Below, one piece after another: positions 8,512 to 18,831 of a stretch of DNA of 64,000 nucleotides. A model generated the notes under the pieces. That model made no database searches, had not been told where the DNA came from, and worked only from the letters and a program-made list of their open reading frames with translations. The stretch is from assembly GCF_000757825.1 (NCBI RefSeq), contig NZ_CP009451.1, positions 2,852,001 to 2,916,000 of the forward strand, read 5' to 3'. The stretch's first letter is position 1, and every line of letters begins with the position of its first letter. This stretch comes from Cedecea neteri. GTDB taxonomy: Bacteria > Pseudomonadota > Gammaproteobacteria > Enterobacterales > Enterobacteriaceae. The position numbers were made by a program, and so were the translations under genes.

Positions 8512-10974
8512 TTATTCTTCGCAGGGAAGCAGTAACATATTTTGCGGATTGATATAGGCTGGTAATACAATGGTGCAGTGCGTAGCGCCATTCCATTTGG
8601 CCGTCAATGCCTGGTTGGCAGTGATGCCTGATAACCAGGTCAGTCCGTTGTCACCCACAATGCCCAATTCGACACCGTTTTTGTTTAGCACGCTGGTGCC
8701 AAAGGGCACGGGGCTGCCATCTCTCAGGCGCAGCGTTGCGGCGAGCTTGAGCCCCTTAATCACGTTTATGCTCTTGAAGCCAATGGCGCCATTTGTCAAA
8801 ACTTGCTCTGCCACTGGAGAGCCAATGACTTCTATATCCTCAGGCAAGCGGGTGACATCAACCTCACTTCTTACCCGTGAATAGCTGCTCACACCGGCCT
8901 GCACGGCAATACCCATGCCGTTTGTGACCAGGTTTCTCCCCAGCGGGACATCGGCGATACCATCGGTGCCTATCATCACACGCGTTGCGCCGCGGTTACC
9001 CGAGGGATGCATTGCGACGCCTTTTGTCGTGGCGGTGATTCCCCCGTTTATATTCATGCCAGCGGAGGTATAGTTGTCTTCTTTCCAGCTAACGTTGGCT
9101 GACATATTCGCGAGTGAGCCATTGTGGTAATAAAATCCATTTACCAAGCCTTTGGCACCGTTATTCTTAGGCTTGTCGATACCGGTTTGTAAGCGATAAC
9201 TATCGCCATTGTGAAGTTGCTGATACCACCCGGCGAGCTGGTTAATATTGTTTCTCGATATACTATTGCTATAGCTGACTGTGCCATTACCCAGAGGAAT
9301 GCTCAGGTTGAGGTACACCATGTCATCCTGGCTGCGGTAATAATTGTTTCTTACGGCCGACAGGCTGAAAGTAATATTTTTCCATTCATGAAAATCAATA
9401 TATTTGCTGAGGTTTAACGAGTAGCTATCATTGTTCCCTCCAGCCCAATAGGTCTTGTGTAAGAAATTGGCGCTCAGTGACATTTTTTGTTCGCTGAAGT
9501 TTTTCGTTAAGCTCACGCTGTACTGGCTGCGATCCCGGCGGCTGTCATCCCAGTCATCTTTATTGTTGATATAATCTGACATGCTGAAGAAATCGGAGTC
9601 CGAATACTGGATCCCTGAAACCGTGAACGTGCTATTTAACTGTTCAAAGTTTTTATAATACTTAAGTCGGTATGACTCACCCTTGTGACTGCTATTTTTA
9701 AAGGTTGTCTCTGCGTGCGTGATATCAGCGGATACAACACCTGCAATGCCTAAGCTTCGGGCTACGCCCAGCGCCGCACTTTTATAATCACCTGAGAGTA
9801 TTGCTCCCGCGTAGGTGGACCACTCCCCCGACAGGCCACGAGACATTTCTGAGGTCACAAACAGCTCACCGCTGGTGTGGCGATGTCGGTCTTCCGGCCT
9901 GCCTAATGCCAGTTTGTATTGCGTCTGCCCGGGCCGGGTCAGATAAGGCAGAGACGACGCCATGACCTGGTAATGCTGCGTGGAACCGTCCTGTTCTTTA
10001 ATATCCACATCCAGCAGGCCTGACGTGGAGGTACTAAGCTGCTGGATGGTGAAAGGGCCTTCCGCGACAACCGTTTCATAGATAACGCGCCCTTGCTGGC
10101 TAACGGTTACGGTTGCATTGGTGCGCGCGATGCCGTTGACCTCCGGCGCGTAGCCACGCAGAGCCGGCGGGAGTTGTTTCTGGTCGCTGGCCAGCGACAC
10201 GCCCCTGTAGCGCCAGGAGTCAAAAATGTCTGAGGTGAGATTATCTTCACCCAGCATCAATGCTGACTGAATCTCAGGTAATGCCCGGTACGCATAAAAA
10301 CGATCCCAGTCAAAAGTCTGCCGGGTGCTCCGTTTATGGCCTGTTAAATGGCTGTAGTTTCCCTGATAGTCTCCCCTGAAGCGCCAGGCACCGGCGTTGA
10401 AGCCGAGAGTACCGTTGGTACTGGCAGTTTGAGATTGCGACCTGCCCTGATTTTTCCCCGTATTCAGATTCATGTTGTAATCCAGAATCATGCCGGTCAG
10501 GCCATTGTCCCAGTAAGCAGGCGGCAGCCAGTTTGCATCGTGGTACTCAAGCATCTGAGGCGCGATGGCGAGGGTGAGTGATTCTTTAGAGAGATCGCCT
10601 TTAACAACGGCACCTTCCAGCGCGTCCAGGTTGTAACACCCGTCAAACTGATGGCTTAAGACCCGATCTTTATATTCTTTTCGCAGCCCCAGTTTTTCCA
10701 CAAGTTCTCGGGTAAGGCAGGCTTCGGTATTATCTTTTAGAGCAACAAATTTAATAACTGCATTTTCGGTAAGAATGGTTTTATTTAAATAAATATCGAA
10801 TGAATAAGTGCCAGGCATAATAAAGCCAGCATTGGAAAACATCGAAATATCAATGTTTTTCTTATCGTTGGCGTTCAGCAGATCGGTGTTGAACTCTACG
10901 GCATGCGCATCAATGCAGAAAAGTGCCAGAGAGAGGACCAGGATATGATTATTTTTCATCAGGAATTTATTCAA
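8512..10974 (-). CDS. Fimbrial outer membrane usher
   Basis: An 820-residue protein of the FimD/PapC family, of normal length. A signal peptide (about residues 1-25, ending I-D-A-H-A) is followed by the N-terminal chaperone-binding domain (F-N-T-D-L-L, then C in E-A-C-L-T). The large beta-barrel contains the plug region (R-G-Y-A-P-E-V-N-G-I-A-R-T-N-A). The C-terminal domains end with the typical cysteine pair (H-C-T-I and L-L-P-C-E-E). It assembles subunits delivered by the chaperones into a fibre across the outer membrane. It is 42 bases after the major pilin gene, the usual place for differential expression of shaft and assembly genes. Confidence 0.93.
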   Translation of the reverse strand: MNKFLMKNNHILVLSLALFCIDAHAVEFNTDLLNANDKKNIDISMFSNAGFIMPGTYSFDIYLNKTILTENAVIKFVALKDNTEACLTRELVEKLGLRKEYKDRVLSHQFDGCYNLDALEGAVVKGDLSKESLTLAIAPQMLEYHDANWLPPAYWDNGLTGMILDYNMNLNTGKNQGRSQSQTASTNGTLGFNAGAWRFRGDYQGNYSHLTGHKRSTRQTFDWDRFYAYRALPEIQSALMLGEDNLTSDIFDSWRYRGVSLASDQKQLPPALRGYAPEVNGIARTNATVTVSQQGRVIYETVVAEGPFTIQQLSTSTSGLLDVDIKEQDGSTQHYQVMASSLPYLTRPGQTQYKLALGRPEDRHRHTSGELFVTSEMSRGLSGEWSTYAGAILSGDYKSAALGVARSLGIAGVVSADITHAETTFKNSSHKGESYRLKYYKNFEQLNSTFTVSGIQYSDSDFFSMSDYINNKDDWDDSRRDRSQYSVSLTKNFSEQKMSLSANFLHKTYWAGGNNDSYSLNLSKYIDFHEWKNITFSLSAVRNNYYRSQDDMVYLNLSIPLGNGTVSYSNSISRNNINQLAGWYQQLHNGDSYRLQTGIDKPKNNGAKGLVNGFYYHNGSLANMSANVSWKEDNYTSAGMNINGGITATTKGVAMHPSGNRGATRVMIGTDGIADVPLGRNLVTNGMGIAVQAGVSSYSRVRSEVDVTRLPEDIEVIGSPVAEQVLTNGAIGFKSINVIKGLKLAATLRLRDGSPVPFGTSVLNKNGVELGIVGDNGLTWLSGITANQALTAKWNGATHCTIVLPAYINPQNMLLLPCEE

Positions 10975-11016
10975 AAAGCATCCCCTGCAATATAGATCTG
11001 CAGAGGATGCTTATTA

Positions 11017-11556
11017 TTACTCGTACGCTAAAGTGAAGTTGGTAATAGCGACAAAATCACCAGTCGTGATTGCAGCTGCTGAACCCGGCAGTTTTGCCAG
11101 GTATGCGTTATAGTTCAGCGTATTGCTACCTGGGGTAATGGAATGTGCGTTAGTCGGTGTAGCGCCCCATTTAACATCAGTGTTCTGCCAGTCAACCATG
11201 GTCACGCCAACGCCATCAACGCCGGAAACATTGAGGTAGGTTTCGTCGGTTACCTGCTGGCCGCTAAAGGTCACTTTGACAGAGTCATCATCGCCATTTC
11301 CTGAAAGCGTGCAGTCTTTCAGCTCAATCAGTACTTCTTCAGGACCCGATTTTGCATCTGTGCTATTTAAATAAGATGCAGAAACCTGGCCAAAGTTAAC
11401 TTCCTGAGTCGTTTTATCCGGGTCAATAGAGCATGGGGACTCAATAATGCTACCAATGAAACGAATTTGTCCCTGTCCCTGATCGGCTGCCATTGCACCA
11501 GTCGATGCCATGAAAAGACCAACCATTGATGAAACCATTAATTTTTTATAAGCCAT
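11017..11556 (-). CDS. Major fimbrial subunit
   Basis: A 179-residue pilin. The signal peptide ends at G-A-M-A|A-D, and the mature protein opens with G-Q-I-R-F-I-G-S-I-I, the donor-strand segment. The conserved cysteine pair (S-P-C-S-I and L-K-D-C-T-L) and the C-terminal T-N-F-T-L-A-Y-E with the near-terminal tyrosine are those of FimA-type shaft pilins. It is the first gene of the cluster and has the strongest ribosome site (AAGGAGAA), as expected for the most abundant product. The family fits the type 1-like chaperone-usher group; the exact fimbrial type cannot be named. Confidence 0.9.
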   Translation of the reverse strand: MAYKKLMVSSMVGLFMASTGAMAADQGQGQIRFIGSIIESPCSIDPDKTTQEVNFGQVSASYLNSTDAKSGPEEVLIELKDCTLSGNGDDDSVKVTFSGQQVTDETYLNVSGVDGVGVTMVDWQNTDVKWGATPTNAHSITPGSNTLNYNAYLAKLPGSAAAITTGDFVAITNFTLAYE

Positions 11557-11984
11557 TACTATTCTCCTTGTGCCTATTTATTTTTATAGGACGCAATATC
11601 CAATTACGTCCCGGCACTGATAGTAATTATTTTTTGTAGTCTATTGAGGGGGAATGTCTGATGTTGCGGTTTTTTAGTTTCTAACTTCAAGTTTTGCGAT
11701 TTTGCTTGCGCTTTATCGATATTTTATTTTTTGTTTTGATTGTTTTTTGGAATAAAATTCCATTGATTTGGGTGGTCGCGATTGATTGATTTGGTATTTT
11801 ATACTTTGCTATATCAGTAAATAATCAATTAAGTTACATAACCGGATCGCGAAATACTGATAATTAGTTATTTCATTCACAATAGGGGAGAATTTTCAGG
11901 GCGAATATTCCGAATAGGAAATTTAACTTCCGGGTGGGCGCAATAGGCTGGCAGTATTTGGGATTTAATATCTTGATCTTGAAT
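11557..11984. other. AT-rich upstream region of the fimbrial cluster
   Basis: About 430 bases without a convincing gene lie between the major pilin and the gor terminator. The stretch is strongly AT-rich with long T runs (11660-11790), as is common in H-NS-bound fimbrial promoters. No fim-type flanking inverted repeats and no recombinase gene were found, so phase inversion of this promoter is not supported. A definite -10/-35 pair could not be chosen by eye. Confidence 0.5.
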
Positions 11985-12013
11985 ATAAAAAAGGCCAGAA
12001 AGAATCTGGCCTT
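11985..12013 (-). terminator. Rho-independent terminator of gor
   Basis: On the minus strand, AAGGCCAGA-TTCTT-TCTGGCCTT gives a 9-bp stem (12013-11991) followed directly by a T run. It sits 45 bases after the gor stop codon and isolates gor from the fimbrial region. Confidence 0.88.
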
Positions 12014-12058
12014 ATTGTTATTGCCCCGAATAAATGGGGCAGCGGAAGTTTTTCCGCA

Positions 12059-13411
12059 TTAACGCATGGTGACAAACTCTTCCGCCGCGGTCGGGTGGAT
12101 AGCCACGGTGTTGTCGAAGTCTTTCTTTGTCGCGCCCATTTTCAGCGCCACGGCGAAGCCCTGCAGGATTTCGTCCATGCCGAAGCCGATGCCGTGAATC
12201 CCGACAATTTTCTCGTCCGGGCCCGCGCAGACCAGCTTCATGCGGCACGGCTGGCGGTGAGAGGTTACGGCGGTGTACATAGCGGTGAAGGAGGATTTGT
12301 AGACCTTCACGTTGTCATCGCCGTACTGCTCGCGCGCCTGTGGTTCGGTCAGGCCCACGGTGCCGATTGGCGGGTGGCTGAACACCACGGTTGGCACGTT
12401 GCTGTAGTCCAGGTGCTCGTCCGGTTTGTTGTTAAACAGGCGCTCGGACAGGCGACGGCCGGCGGCGACCGCGACAGGCGTCAGCTCAACCGCGCCGGTG
12501 TTATCACCTACCGCATAGATGCCAGCCACGTTGGTGTTCTGGAACTTATCGACCTTGATATAACCTTTTTCGTCCAGCTCGACGCCGGTTACCTGCAGGT
12601 TGAAGTTGTCGTTAGCCGGTTCACGGCCAATTGCCCAAATCAGGGTATCGACGGTTTCAGAGCGGCCATCTTCCAGCTCCAGCGTCAGGCTACCGTCTGC
12701 GTTTTTCACTACCGCTTTCGGAATCGCGTTGGTGTGCAGGGTTGGGCCTTCTGCTTCAATCACTTCCAGCAGCGTTTCAACGATCAGCGGATCGAAGGTG
12801 CGCAGCGGCGCGTGTTTGCGCACGAACAGGTGCGTTTCAGAGCCCAGCGCGTTAATCACGCCCGCGATTTCCACCGCGATATAGCCCGCGCCGACAACCG
12901 CCACGCGTTTTGGCAGGCCCGGCAGCTCGAAGAAGCCGTCGGAGTCAATGCCGTATTCTGCGCCGGGGATGTTCGGGTGGCTTGGACGACCGCCGGTGGC
13001 GATCAGAATATGGTCCGCGGTGATGGTTTCGCCGTTAACTTCCACGGTGTGCGCATCCACAAACTTCGCAAAGCCGCGAATCACGTCGACTTTATTCTTG
13101 CCCAATACGTTGTCGTAAGAGCTGTGAATGCGGTCGATATAGGCGGTACGGCTGGCGATCAGCTTGTCCCAGTCGAAATGGTTCAGCGTGGTGTCAAAGC
13201 CGTAGTCCGGGCCGTAGTTGTGAATCGCTTCGGCGATTTGCGCCGCATGCCACATCACTTTTTTAGGCACGCAGCCAACGTTGACGCAGGTGCCGCCCAG
13301 ATCTTTCGCCTCAATCAGTGCGCATTTCTGCCCATACATTGCCGCACGGTTGATCGAGGCGATACCGCCGCTGCCGCCGCCAATGGCGAGGTAGTCATAA
13401 TGTCTGGTCAT
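12059..13411 (-). CDS. gor: Glutathione reductase
   Basis: A 450-residue flavoprotein, the same length as E. coli Gor. It reduces glutathione disulfide with NADPH and keeps the cytoplasmic thiol pool reduced. Visible features are the N-terminal FAD-binding G-G-G-S-G-G, the redox-active disulfide in G-G-T-C-V-N-V-G-C (Cys42 and Cys47), the NADPH-binding G-A-G-Y-I-A-V-E-I, the second FAD motif Y-A-V-G-D-N, and the catalytic C-terminal H-P-T-A-A-E-E-F. It is followed by its own terminator and preceded by rlmJ, as in E. coli. OxyR regulates gor in E. coli; no site was assigned here. Confidence 0.97.
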   Translation of the reverse strand: MTRHYDYLAIGGGSGGIASINRAAMYGQKCALIEAKDLGGTCVNVGCVPKKVMWHAAQIAEAIHNYGPDYGFDTTLNHFDWDKLIASRTAYIDRIHSSYDNVLGKNKVDVIRGFAKFVDAHTVEVNGETITADHILIATGGRPSHPNIPGAEYGIDSDGFFELPGLPKRVAVVGAGYIAVEIAGVINALGSETHLFVRKHAPLRTFDPLIVETLLEVIEAEGPTLHTNAIPKAVVKNADGSLTLELEDGRSETVDTLIWAIGREPANDNFNLQVTGVELDEKGYIKVDKFQNTNVAGIYAVGDNTGAVELTPVAVAAGRRLSERLFNNKPDEHLDYSNVPTVVFSHPPIGTVGLTEPQAREQYGDDNVKVYKSSFTAMYTAVTSHRQPCRMKLVCAGPDEKIVGIHGIGFGMDEILQGFAVALKMGATKKDFDNTVAIHPTAAEEFVTMR

Positions 13412-13497
13412 GATGTTTCCCTTTTGAGTCGAAAATAAGGCGCGATTGTAGCGCGCCGGGATAAAGGTTCTACCAATTACTGTGAAAGGGACGGCCG

Positions 13498-14340
13498 TTA
13501 TTCAGGCACAATCCAGCTCAACGTGGTCGAGCCGGTGCCCGCTGGCACCAGCTTTTTATGCAGCCACGGCAGCACGTTGGTCATCTGCTGTTCCAGCTTC
13601 CACGGTGGGTTGATCACAATCATGCCGGATGCCGTCATGCCGCGCTGGTCGCTGTCCGGACGAACCGCCAGCTCGATTTGCAGGATACGGCGGATGCCGG
13701 TCTCTTCCAGGTCACGGACCATGCGTTTGATTTGCTGGCGCAGCACCACCGGATACCACAGCGCGTAGGTGCCGGTGGCAAAACGTTTGTAGCCTTCAGC
13801 AATCCCTTTCACCACGTCCTGATAGTCGGTTTTGATCTCATACGGTGGGTCGATGAGGATCAGGCCGCGACGGGAAACCGGCGGCAGCTTCGCTTTCAGC
13901 TGCTGGTAGCCGTCGGCGCGTTCAACGCGGGCGCGATCGTCTTTCTGGAACTCAGAGCGCAGCAGCGGGAAATCAGACGGATGCAGTTCGGTGAGCTGCA
14001 GGCTGTCCTGCTCGCGCAGCAGGTGGCGGGCAATCAGCGGAGAGCCTGGGTAATAACGCAGTTTGCCGCTGCGGTTCAGGTGATTCACCGCGCCAATGTA
14101 GGCTTCCAGCTCGGCAGGTAAATCGTCCTGCTGCCAGATGCGGGCGATACCTTCCAGATACTCGCCTGTACGCTCCGCATGCTCGCTGCTTAGCTGGTAA
14201 CGACCGGCGCCTGCGTGGGTGTCGAGATAGAGAAACGGTTTCTCCTTCTCTTTGAGCGATTCAATAATCAGGCTTTGAACGGTGTGTTTCAGTACGTCGG
14301 CATGGTTACCGGCGTGAAAGCTGTGGCGATAGCTGAGCAT
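13498..14340 (-). CDS. rlmJ: 23S rRNA (adenine2030-N6)-methyltransferase RlmJ
   Basis: A 280-residue methyltransferase, the same length as E. coli RlmJ (YhiR). It adds a methyl group to N6 of A2030 in 23S rRNA using S-adenosylmethionine. The N-terminus ([19 protein letters not shown]) is the family signature, the SAM-binding region lies in [10 protein letters not shown], and the catalytic D-P-P-Y motif is present (L-I-L-I-D-P-P-Y-E). It is transcribed towards gor with an 86-base gap, as in E. coli. Confidence 0.95.
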   Translation of the reverse strand: MLSYRHSFHAGNHADVLKHTVQSLIIESLKEKEKPFLYLDTHAGAGRYQLSSEHAERTGEYLEGIARIWQQDDLPAELEAYIGAVNHLNRSGKLRYYPGSPLIARHLLREQDSLQLTELHPSDFPLLRSEFQKDDRARVERADGYQQLKAKLPPVSRRGLILIDPPYEIKTDYQDVVKGIAEGYKRFATGTYALWYPVVLRQQIKRMVRDLEETGIRRILQIELAVRPDSDQRGMTASGMIVINPPWKLEQQMTNVLPWLHKKLVPAGTGSTTLSWIVPE

Positions 14341-14535
14341 GGGGGATGGTGTTCCGCAAATAAGAAAACAAATTTCCCACAGTTTACCGCAGATTGCGGC
14401 GGATTACCGCCCGGGCGCGGGGCTGTTTCAATCAGGTCGAAAACGTTTCAAAACATAAATGTGTCATAAAAGCGTCAAATTCCCAGGATAGCGTCGCAGC
14501 CAGGCAAGGTAATCGTTTGAATAAAAGGAAAAATA

Positions 14536-15807
14536 ATGAAACTCCGTATTTCTATGCTGGCAGCAGCGCTGGCCGTGGCTATGCCCGCGCTGGCGAAGGA
14601 TGTGTCTCTCCCTCAGGCCGCGGCGATAGCCAATACCGTGACTCCGGCGAACAGCAGCCAGGCGTTTGATGATCTTGAAACGCAGTCCCTGGCGGCGCTC
14701 CGCACTGCCCTGAAAGGCGATGCGGATAAGCTGACCCGCGACCAGCTGGATAAAGCCAAACAGAGCAAAAAGCTGGCGGATACCGCGTGGCTGAAGGCCA
14801 GCGGCTATGACTTCCAGACCAAAGCCAACCAGAAAGCGGGCATCGAGCTGCTTTCCGCGTTCAGCCAACTGCCCGACTCCGTGATTAAGCCGAACCTTGA
14901 AACGGTCACCAGCATCAACCTGAACGCCGTGCAGGCCTCCCGCCATCAGGCGCTGGCGGATGCAGAGGGCATTAACTATCTCTATTTCCTGAGCGACGCG
15001 ATGGGGCCACGCCTGGGCAAGGCCTTCCTGGCCGCCTACGATAAAGGCGAGCTGAGCAAGGCCGCGGCGCTGATTAAAGCCTCTGAAGTCAGCACCAGCG
15101 CGGCGAAGAAGCACTTCAACAACCCGCGTCCGTTCCTGATCCAGGGCAACACCATCCATCTCGTGCCGGACGATGTGGTGGTGAAAGATAACAAAGCGTA
15201 CACCGCAGACGGCGGCTCCTTCCCGAGCGGCCACACCAACACGGGTTACACCGACGCGTTGCTGATGGCCGAAATGGTGCCGGAGCGTTTTGAGGCCCTG
15301 GTTGAACGCGGCGCGCGCTACGGTTACTCGCGCATTGTGCTGGGCGTGCATTACCCGCTGGACGTGATGGGTTCCCGCATGGTGGCGCAGCGTAACGTGG
15401 CAAACTACCTGAACGACCCGAAATACCGCGCGTTGTTTAACGAAGCTCGCGATCAGCTGCGTACCGCGCTGGAAAAAGAGTGCGGCACCACTTTGGCTGA
15501 ATGTGCGAAATCTTCCGCGAAAGACGATCCGTATCGTGCGCCAGCGATGAAAGAACTTTACCGCTTCACCATGACCTACGACCTGCCGCAGCAGAAGGGC
15601 GAGAAGCAGGCTCTGAAGGTGCCACAAGGGGCGGAAGTCCTGCTGGAAGCCGCGCTGCCTAAGCTTTCCGCCTCACAGCGCCGCGCTTTGATGGTGAAAA
15701 CGGCGTTACCTGCGGGCTACCCGCTGTCCGGCACGACGGCGGACCAGCAGTTCTGGCAGCGTCTTAACCTGCCTGCGGCCTACGGCATGGCGCAGAAATT
15801 CCACTGA
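14536..15807 (+). CDS. Secreted PAP2-family acid phosphatase
   Basis: A 423-residue protein with a clear signal peptide (residues 1-20, M-P-A-L-A|K-D). It contains the full three-part PAP2 signature: K-x6-R-P at 191-199, P-S-G-H at 230-233, and S-R-x5-H-x3-D at 265-276, which form the vanadate-haloperoxidase-like phosphatase site. It should hydrolyse phosphate esters in the periplasm. It is much longer than the roughly 250-residue class A phosphatases (PhoN, PhoC), with about 100 extra residues before and 140 after the core. It stands alone between rlmJ and prlC, where E. coli K-12 has no such gene, and is therefore accessory. Substrate unknown. Confidence 0.85.
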   Translation: MKLRISMLAAALAVAMPALAKDVSLPQAAAIANTVTPANSSQAFDDLETQSLAALRTALKGDADKLTRDQLDKAKQSKKLADTAWLKASGYDFQTKANQKAGIELLSAFSQLPDSVIKPNLETVTSINLNAVQASRHQALADAEGINYLYFLSDAMGPRLGKAFLAAYDKGELSKAAALIKASEVSTSAAKKHFNNPRPFLIQGNTIHLVPDDVVVKDNKAYTADGGSFPSGHTNTGYTDALLMAEMVPERFEALVERGARYGYSRIVLGVHYPLDVMGSRMVAQRNVANYLNDPKYRALFNEARDQLRTALEKECGTTLAECAKSSAKDDPYRAPAMKELYRFTMTYDLPQQKGEKQALKVPQGAEVLLEAALPKLSASQRRALMVKTALPAGYPLSGTTADQQFWQRLNLPAAYGMAQKFH

Positions 15808-15867
15808 TTCACCTTTCGGGGCGGCGTCTGCTGCCCCTTTCCTGGCGAGCTAAGCGCAACGTCCGGG

Positions 15868-15896
15868 ATTGAAATTCGCTACACTTAACCCCATGC
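15868..15896 (+). promoter_or_regulatory. Sigma-32 heat-shock promoter of prlC
   Basis: TTGAAA at 15869-15874 and CCCCAT at 15889-15894 are separated by 14 bases, an excellent match to the sigma-32 consensus (CTTGAAA, 11-15 bases, CCCCATnT). It lies 65 bases before the prlC start. The prlC/opdA gene is known to be heat-shock controlled in enteric bacteria, which agrees. The gene for sigma-32 itself (rpoH) is in the same window. Confidence 0.8.
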
Positions 15897-15959
15897 TAGA
15901 TCCCATGCACAAAGCGCCGCTTGAGCGCTTCTCTCTCCCTTTTAATCAGGAACGCGCTT

Positions 15960-18002
15960 ATGACCAATCCATTACTGACTCCTTTTGAGCTGCCGCCGTT
16001 TTCCGCCATCAAACCTGAGCATGTTGTGCCGGCCGTGACCAAAGCGCTGGACGACTGCCGTGCGGCGGTGGAAGGCGTGGTCGCCCAGGGCGCGCCTTAT
16101 AGCTGGCAGAACCTGGTTCAGCCGCTGGCGGAAGTGGACGATCGTCTGGGCCGCCTGTTCTCCCCGGTCAGCCATCTGAACTCGGTGCAGAACAGCCCGG
16201 AACTGCGCGAAGCCTATGAGCAGACATTGCCGTTGCTGTCCGAATACAGCACCTGGGTTGGCCAGCACGAAGGGCTGTACAACGCTTACCGCGACCTGCG
16301 TGACGGCGCGAACTACGCCAGCCTGAGCGTCGCCGAGAAGAAAGCGGTGGACAACGCCCTGCGCGACTTCGAGCTGTCCGGTATCGGCCTGCCAAAAGAC
16401 AAACAGCAGCGTTACGGGGAGATCTCCGCTCGCCTGTCCGAGCTGGGGTCTACCTACAGCAACAACGTGCTCGATGCCACCATGGGCTGGAGCAAGCTGA
16501 TTACCGATGAAGCCGAGCTGGCAGGCATGCCGGAAAGCGCATTGGCTGCGGCCCGCGCTCAGGCAGAAGCCAAAGAGCAGGACGGCTGGCTGCTGACGCT
16601 GGATATTCCAAGCTATCTGCCGGTGCTGACCTACTGTGACAACCGCGCCCTGCGCGAAGAGATGTATCGCGCCTATTCAACGCGTGCTTCTGACCAGGGG
16701 CCGAACGCCGGGAAGTGGGACAACACCCCGGTGATGGAAGAGATCCTGGCGCTGCGCCACGAACTGGCTCAGCTGTTGGGCTTTGGCAACTACGCGGAGA
16801 AATCCCTCGCCACCAAAATGGCGGAAAATCCGCAGCAGGTGCTGGAGTTTCTGTCCGACCTGGCAAAACGCGCTCGCCCGCAGGGTGAAGCCGAGTTGGC
16901 TCAGCTGCGCGCCTATGCGAAAGAGCATTATGGCGTGGAAGAGCTGGAGCCGTGGGACATCACCTGGTATAGCGAAAAACAGAAACAGCACCTTTACAGC
17001 ATCAGCGACGAGCAGCTGCGCCCGTACTTCCCGGAAGAGCGCGCGGTGAACGGCCTGTTCGAGGTTGTGAAGCGCATCTACGGCATTACCGCCAAAGAGC
17101 GTAAAGATATCGACGTCTGGCACCCGGACGTGCGCTTCTTCGAGCTGTATGACGACCAGGGCGAACTGCGCGGCAGCTTCTATCTCGATCTTTATGCTCG
17201 CGAGCACAAACGTGGCGGGGCGTGGATGGATGACTGCGTGGGCAAAATGCGCCGTGCCGACGGCTCGCTGCAAAAGCCGGTGGCCTACCTGACCTGTAAC
17301 TTCAACCGCCCGGTGAACGGCAAACCTGCGCTGTTTACTCACGATGAAGTGATCACCCTGTTCCATGAGTTCGGCCACGGCCTGCACCATATGCTGACCA
17401 AAATCGAAACTGCGGGCGTGTCCGGCATCAACGGCGTGCCGTGGGATGCGGTCGAGCTGCCGAGCCAGTTTATGGAAAACTGGTGCTGGGAGCCGGAAGC
17501 GCTGGCGTTTATCTCCGGCCACTATGAAACGGGAGAATCTCTGCCTGTGGAACTGCTGGAAAAAATGCTGGCGGCGAAGAACTACCAGGCTGCGCTGTTT
17601 ATTCTGCGCCAGCTGGAGTTCGGCCTGTTCGACTTCCGCCTGCATGCGGAATTCAACCCGGAGCAGGGCGCGAAAGTGCTGCAGACGCTGGCCGAGATTA
17701 AGAAACAGGTTGCCGTGGTACCGGGGCCGAGCTGGGGCCGCTTCCCGCACGCCTTCAGCCACATCTTCGCGGGTGGCTACGCGGCGGGCTATTACAGCTA
17801 CCTGTGGGCCGACGTGCTGGCGGCGGACGCTTACTCTCGCTTCGAAGAAGAAGGCATTTTCAACCGTGAAACCGGCCAGTCGTTCCTCGACAACATCCTG
17901 ACCCGTGGCGGTTCGGAAGAGCCGATGGAGCTGTTCAAACGCTTCCGTGGGCGCGAGCCGCAGCTGGACGCGATGCTGGATCACTATGGTATTCAGGGCT
18001 AA
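15960..18002 (+). CDS. prlC: Oligopeptidase A
   Basis: The start is taken at the ATG 15960 ([14 protein letters not shown]), which gives 680 residues, the length of the E. coli enzyme, and follows CAGGAA. The frame extends 13 codons further upstream but without support. It is a cytoplasmic M3-family zinc metallopeptidase that degrades short peptides, including cleaved signal peptides. The zinc site H-E-F-G-H is at 469-473, followed by the conserved downstream E in W-D-A-V-E-L-P-S-Q. It is followed by rsmJ after 8 bases, so the two are probably cotranscribed under the heat-shock promoter upstream. Confidence 0.97.
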   Translation: MTNPLLTPFELPPFSAIKPEHVVPAVTKALDDCRAAVEGVVAQGAPYSWQNLVQPLAEVDDRLGRLFSPVSHLNSVQNSPELREAYEQTLPLLSEYSTWVGQHEGLYNAYRDLRDGANYASLSVAEKKAVDNALRDFELSGIGLPKDKQQRYGEISARLSELGSTYSNNVLDATMGWSKLITDEAELAGMPESALAAARAQAEAKEQDGWLLTLDIPSYLPVLTYCDNRALREEMYRAYSTRASDQGPNAGKWDNTPVMEEILALRHELAQLLGFGNYAEKSLATKMAENPQQVLEFLSDLAKRARPQGEAELAQLRAYAKEHYGVEELEPWDITWYSEKQKQHLYSISDEQLRPYFPEERAVNGLFEVVKRIYGITAKERKDIDVWHPDVRFFELYDDQGELRGSFYLDLYAREHKRGGAWMDDCVGKMRRADGSLQKPVAYLTCNFNRPVNGKPALFTHDEVITLFHEFGHGLHHMLTKIETAGVSGINGVPWDAVELPSQFMENWCWEPEALAFISGHYETGESLPVELLEKMLAAKNYQAALFILRQLEFGLFDFRLHAEFNPEQGAKVLQTLAEIKKQVAVVPGPSWGRFPHAFSHIFAGGYAAGYYSYLWADVLAADAYSRFEEEGIFNRETGQSFLDNILTRGGSEEPMELFKRFRGREPQLDAMLDHYGIQG

Positions 18003-18010
18003 TCCACCAC

Positions 18011-18763
18011 GTGAAAATCTGTTTACTGACTGAAGCAGGCGCCGACTCCGGCGCCTTATCTGTTTTGAGCGAGCGCTGGCAGCTTGAGCATGATGAAGAT
18101 GCCCTGATGGCGCTGGTACTCACGCCTGAGCATCTTGAACTGCGCAAGCGCGATGAACCAAAGCTTGGCGGCATCTTCGTTGATTTTGCCTCCGGCGCGA
18201 TGGCGCATCGCCGTAAGTTTGGCGGCGGCCGTGGCGAAGCGGTGGCAAAGGCCGTTGGCGTGAAGGGCAGCTATCTGCCGGACGTTGTAGATGCGACAGC
18301 CGGGCTGGGGCGCGATGCTTTTGTGTTGGCCTCTGTAGGCTGCCGTGTGCGGATGCTGGAACGCAACCCGGTTGTTGCCGCGCTGCTTGATGACGGCCTG
18401 CGTCGTGGCTATCAGGACCCGGAAATCGGCGGCTGGCTGCAGGAGCGATTACAGCTGATCCACGCCTCGAGCCTGACGGCGCTCAGCGATATCACGCCGC
18501 GTCCGGATGTGGTTTACCTCGACCCGATGTTCCCGCATAAGCAAAAGAGCGCGCTGGTGAAGAAAGAGATGCGTGTTTTCCAGTCCCTGGTGGGGCCGGA
18601 TGAAGATGCGGACGGGCTGCTGGCTCCGGCCAGAGCGCTGGCGAAGAAAAGGGTGGTGGTGAAGCGTCCGGACTATGCTCCGCCGTTGGCCGAAGTCGCC
18701 ACGCAAAATGCGGTGGTGACCAAAGGGCATCGGTTTGATATTTACGCCGGAACACCGGAGTAA
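18011..18763 (+). CDS. rsmJ: 16S rRNA (guanine1516-N2)-methyltransferase RsmJ
   Basis: A 250-residue protein, the length of E. coli RsmJ (YhiQ), starting with GTG. It methylates N2 of G1516 in 16S rRNA. The SAM-binding motif is [10 protein letters not shown], and the catalytic loop is V-Y-L-D-P-M-F-P. It follows prlC by 8 bases, as in E. coli. In K-12 the next gene is the peptide transporter dtpB; here a short DUF559 gene takes that place. Confidence 0.95.
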   Translation: MKICLLTEAGADSGALSVLSERWQLEHDEDALMALVLTPEHLELRKRDEPKLGGIFVDFASGAMAHRRKFGGGRGEAVAKAVGVKGSYLPDVVDATAGLGRDAFVLASVGCRVRMLERNPVVAALLDDGLRRGYQDPEIGGWLQERLQLIHASSLTALSDITPRPDVVYLDPMFPHKQKSALVKKEMRVFQSLVGPDEDADGLLAPARALAKKRVVVKRPDYAPPLAEVATQNAVVTKGHRFDIYAGTPE

Positions 18764-18831
18764 CGCTAAAACGCTGGAAAGCCCCTCGCAGAAGAGAATA
18801 TTTCTACTCGTCTCTCTACGGCTGCATTGGC

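Noticed and set aside
11557..11984. fim-type invertible promoter before the major pilin gene
   Set aside because: No matching inverted repeat pair was found around the region and no recombinase gene is nearby.
12095..13438. Long open frame (447 codons) on the plus strand opposite gor
   Set aside because: It is fully antisense to a clear gor gene, its protein has no domain and an odd composition rich in His, Arg and Val, and it arises from codon bias in a GC-rich gene.
14464..15627. 387-codon frame opposite the acid phosphatase gene
   Set aside because: It is an antisense shadow of a well-supported secreted enzyme, with no signal or motif.
16677..17984. 435-codon frame opposite prlC
   Set aside because: It is antisense to the conserved oligopeptidase gene; it shows no family resemblance.
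18764..18831. A dtpB remnant between rsmJ and the DUF559 gene
   Set aside because: Only 67 bases lie there and none resemble a transporter gene; dtpB is simply absent.
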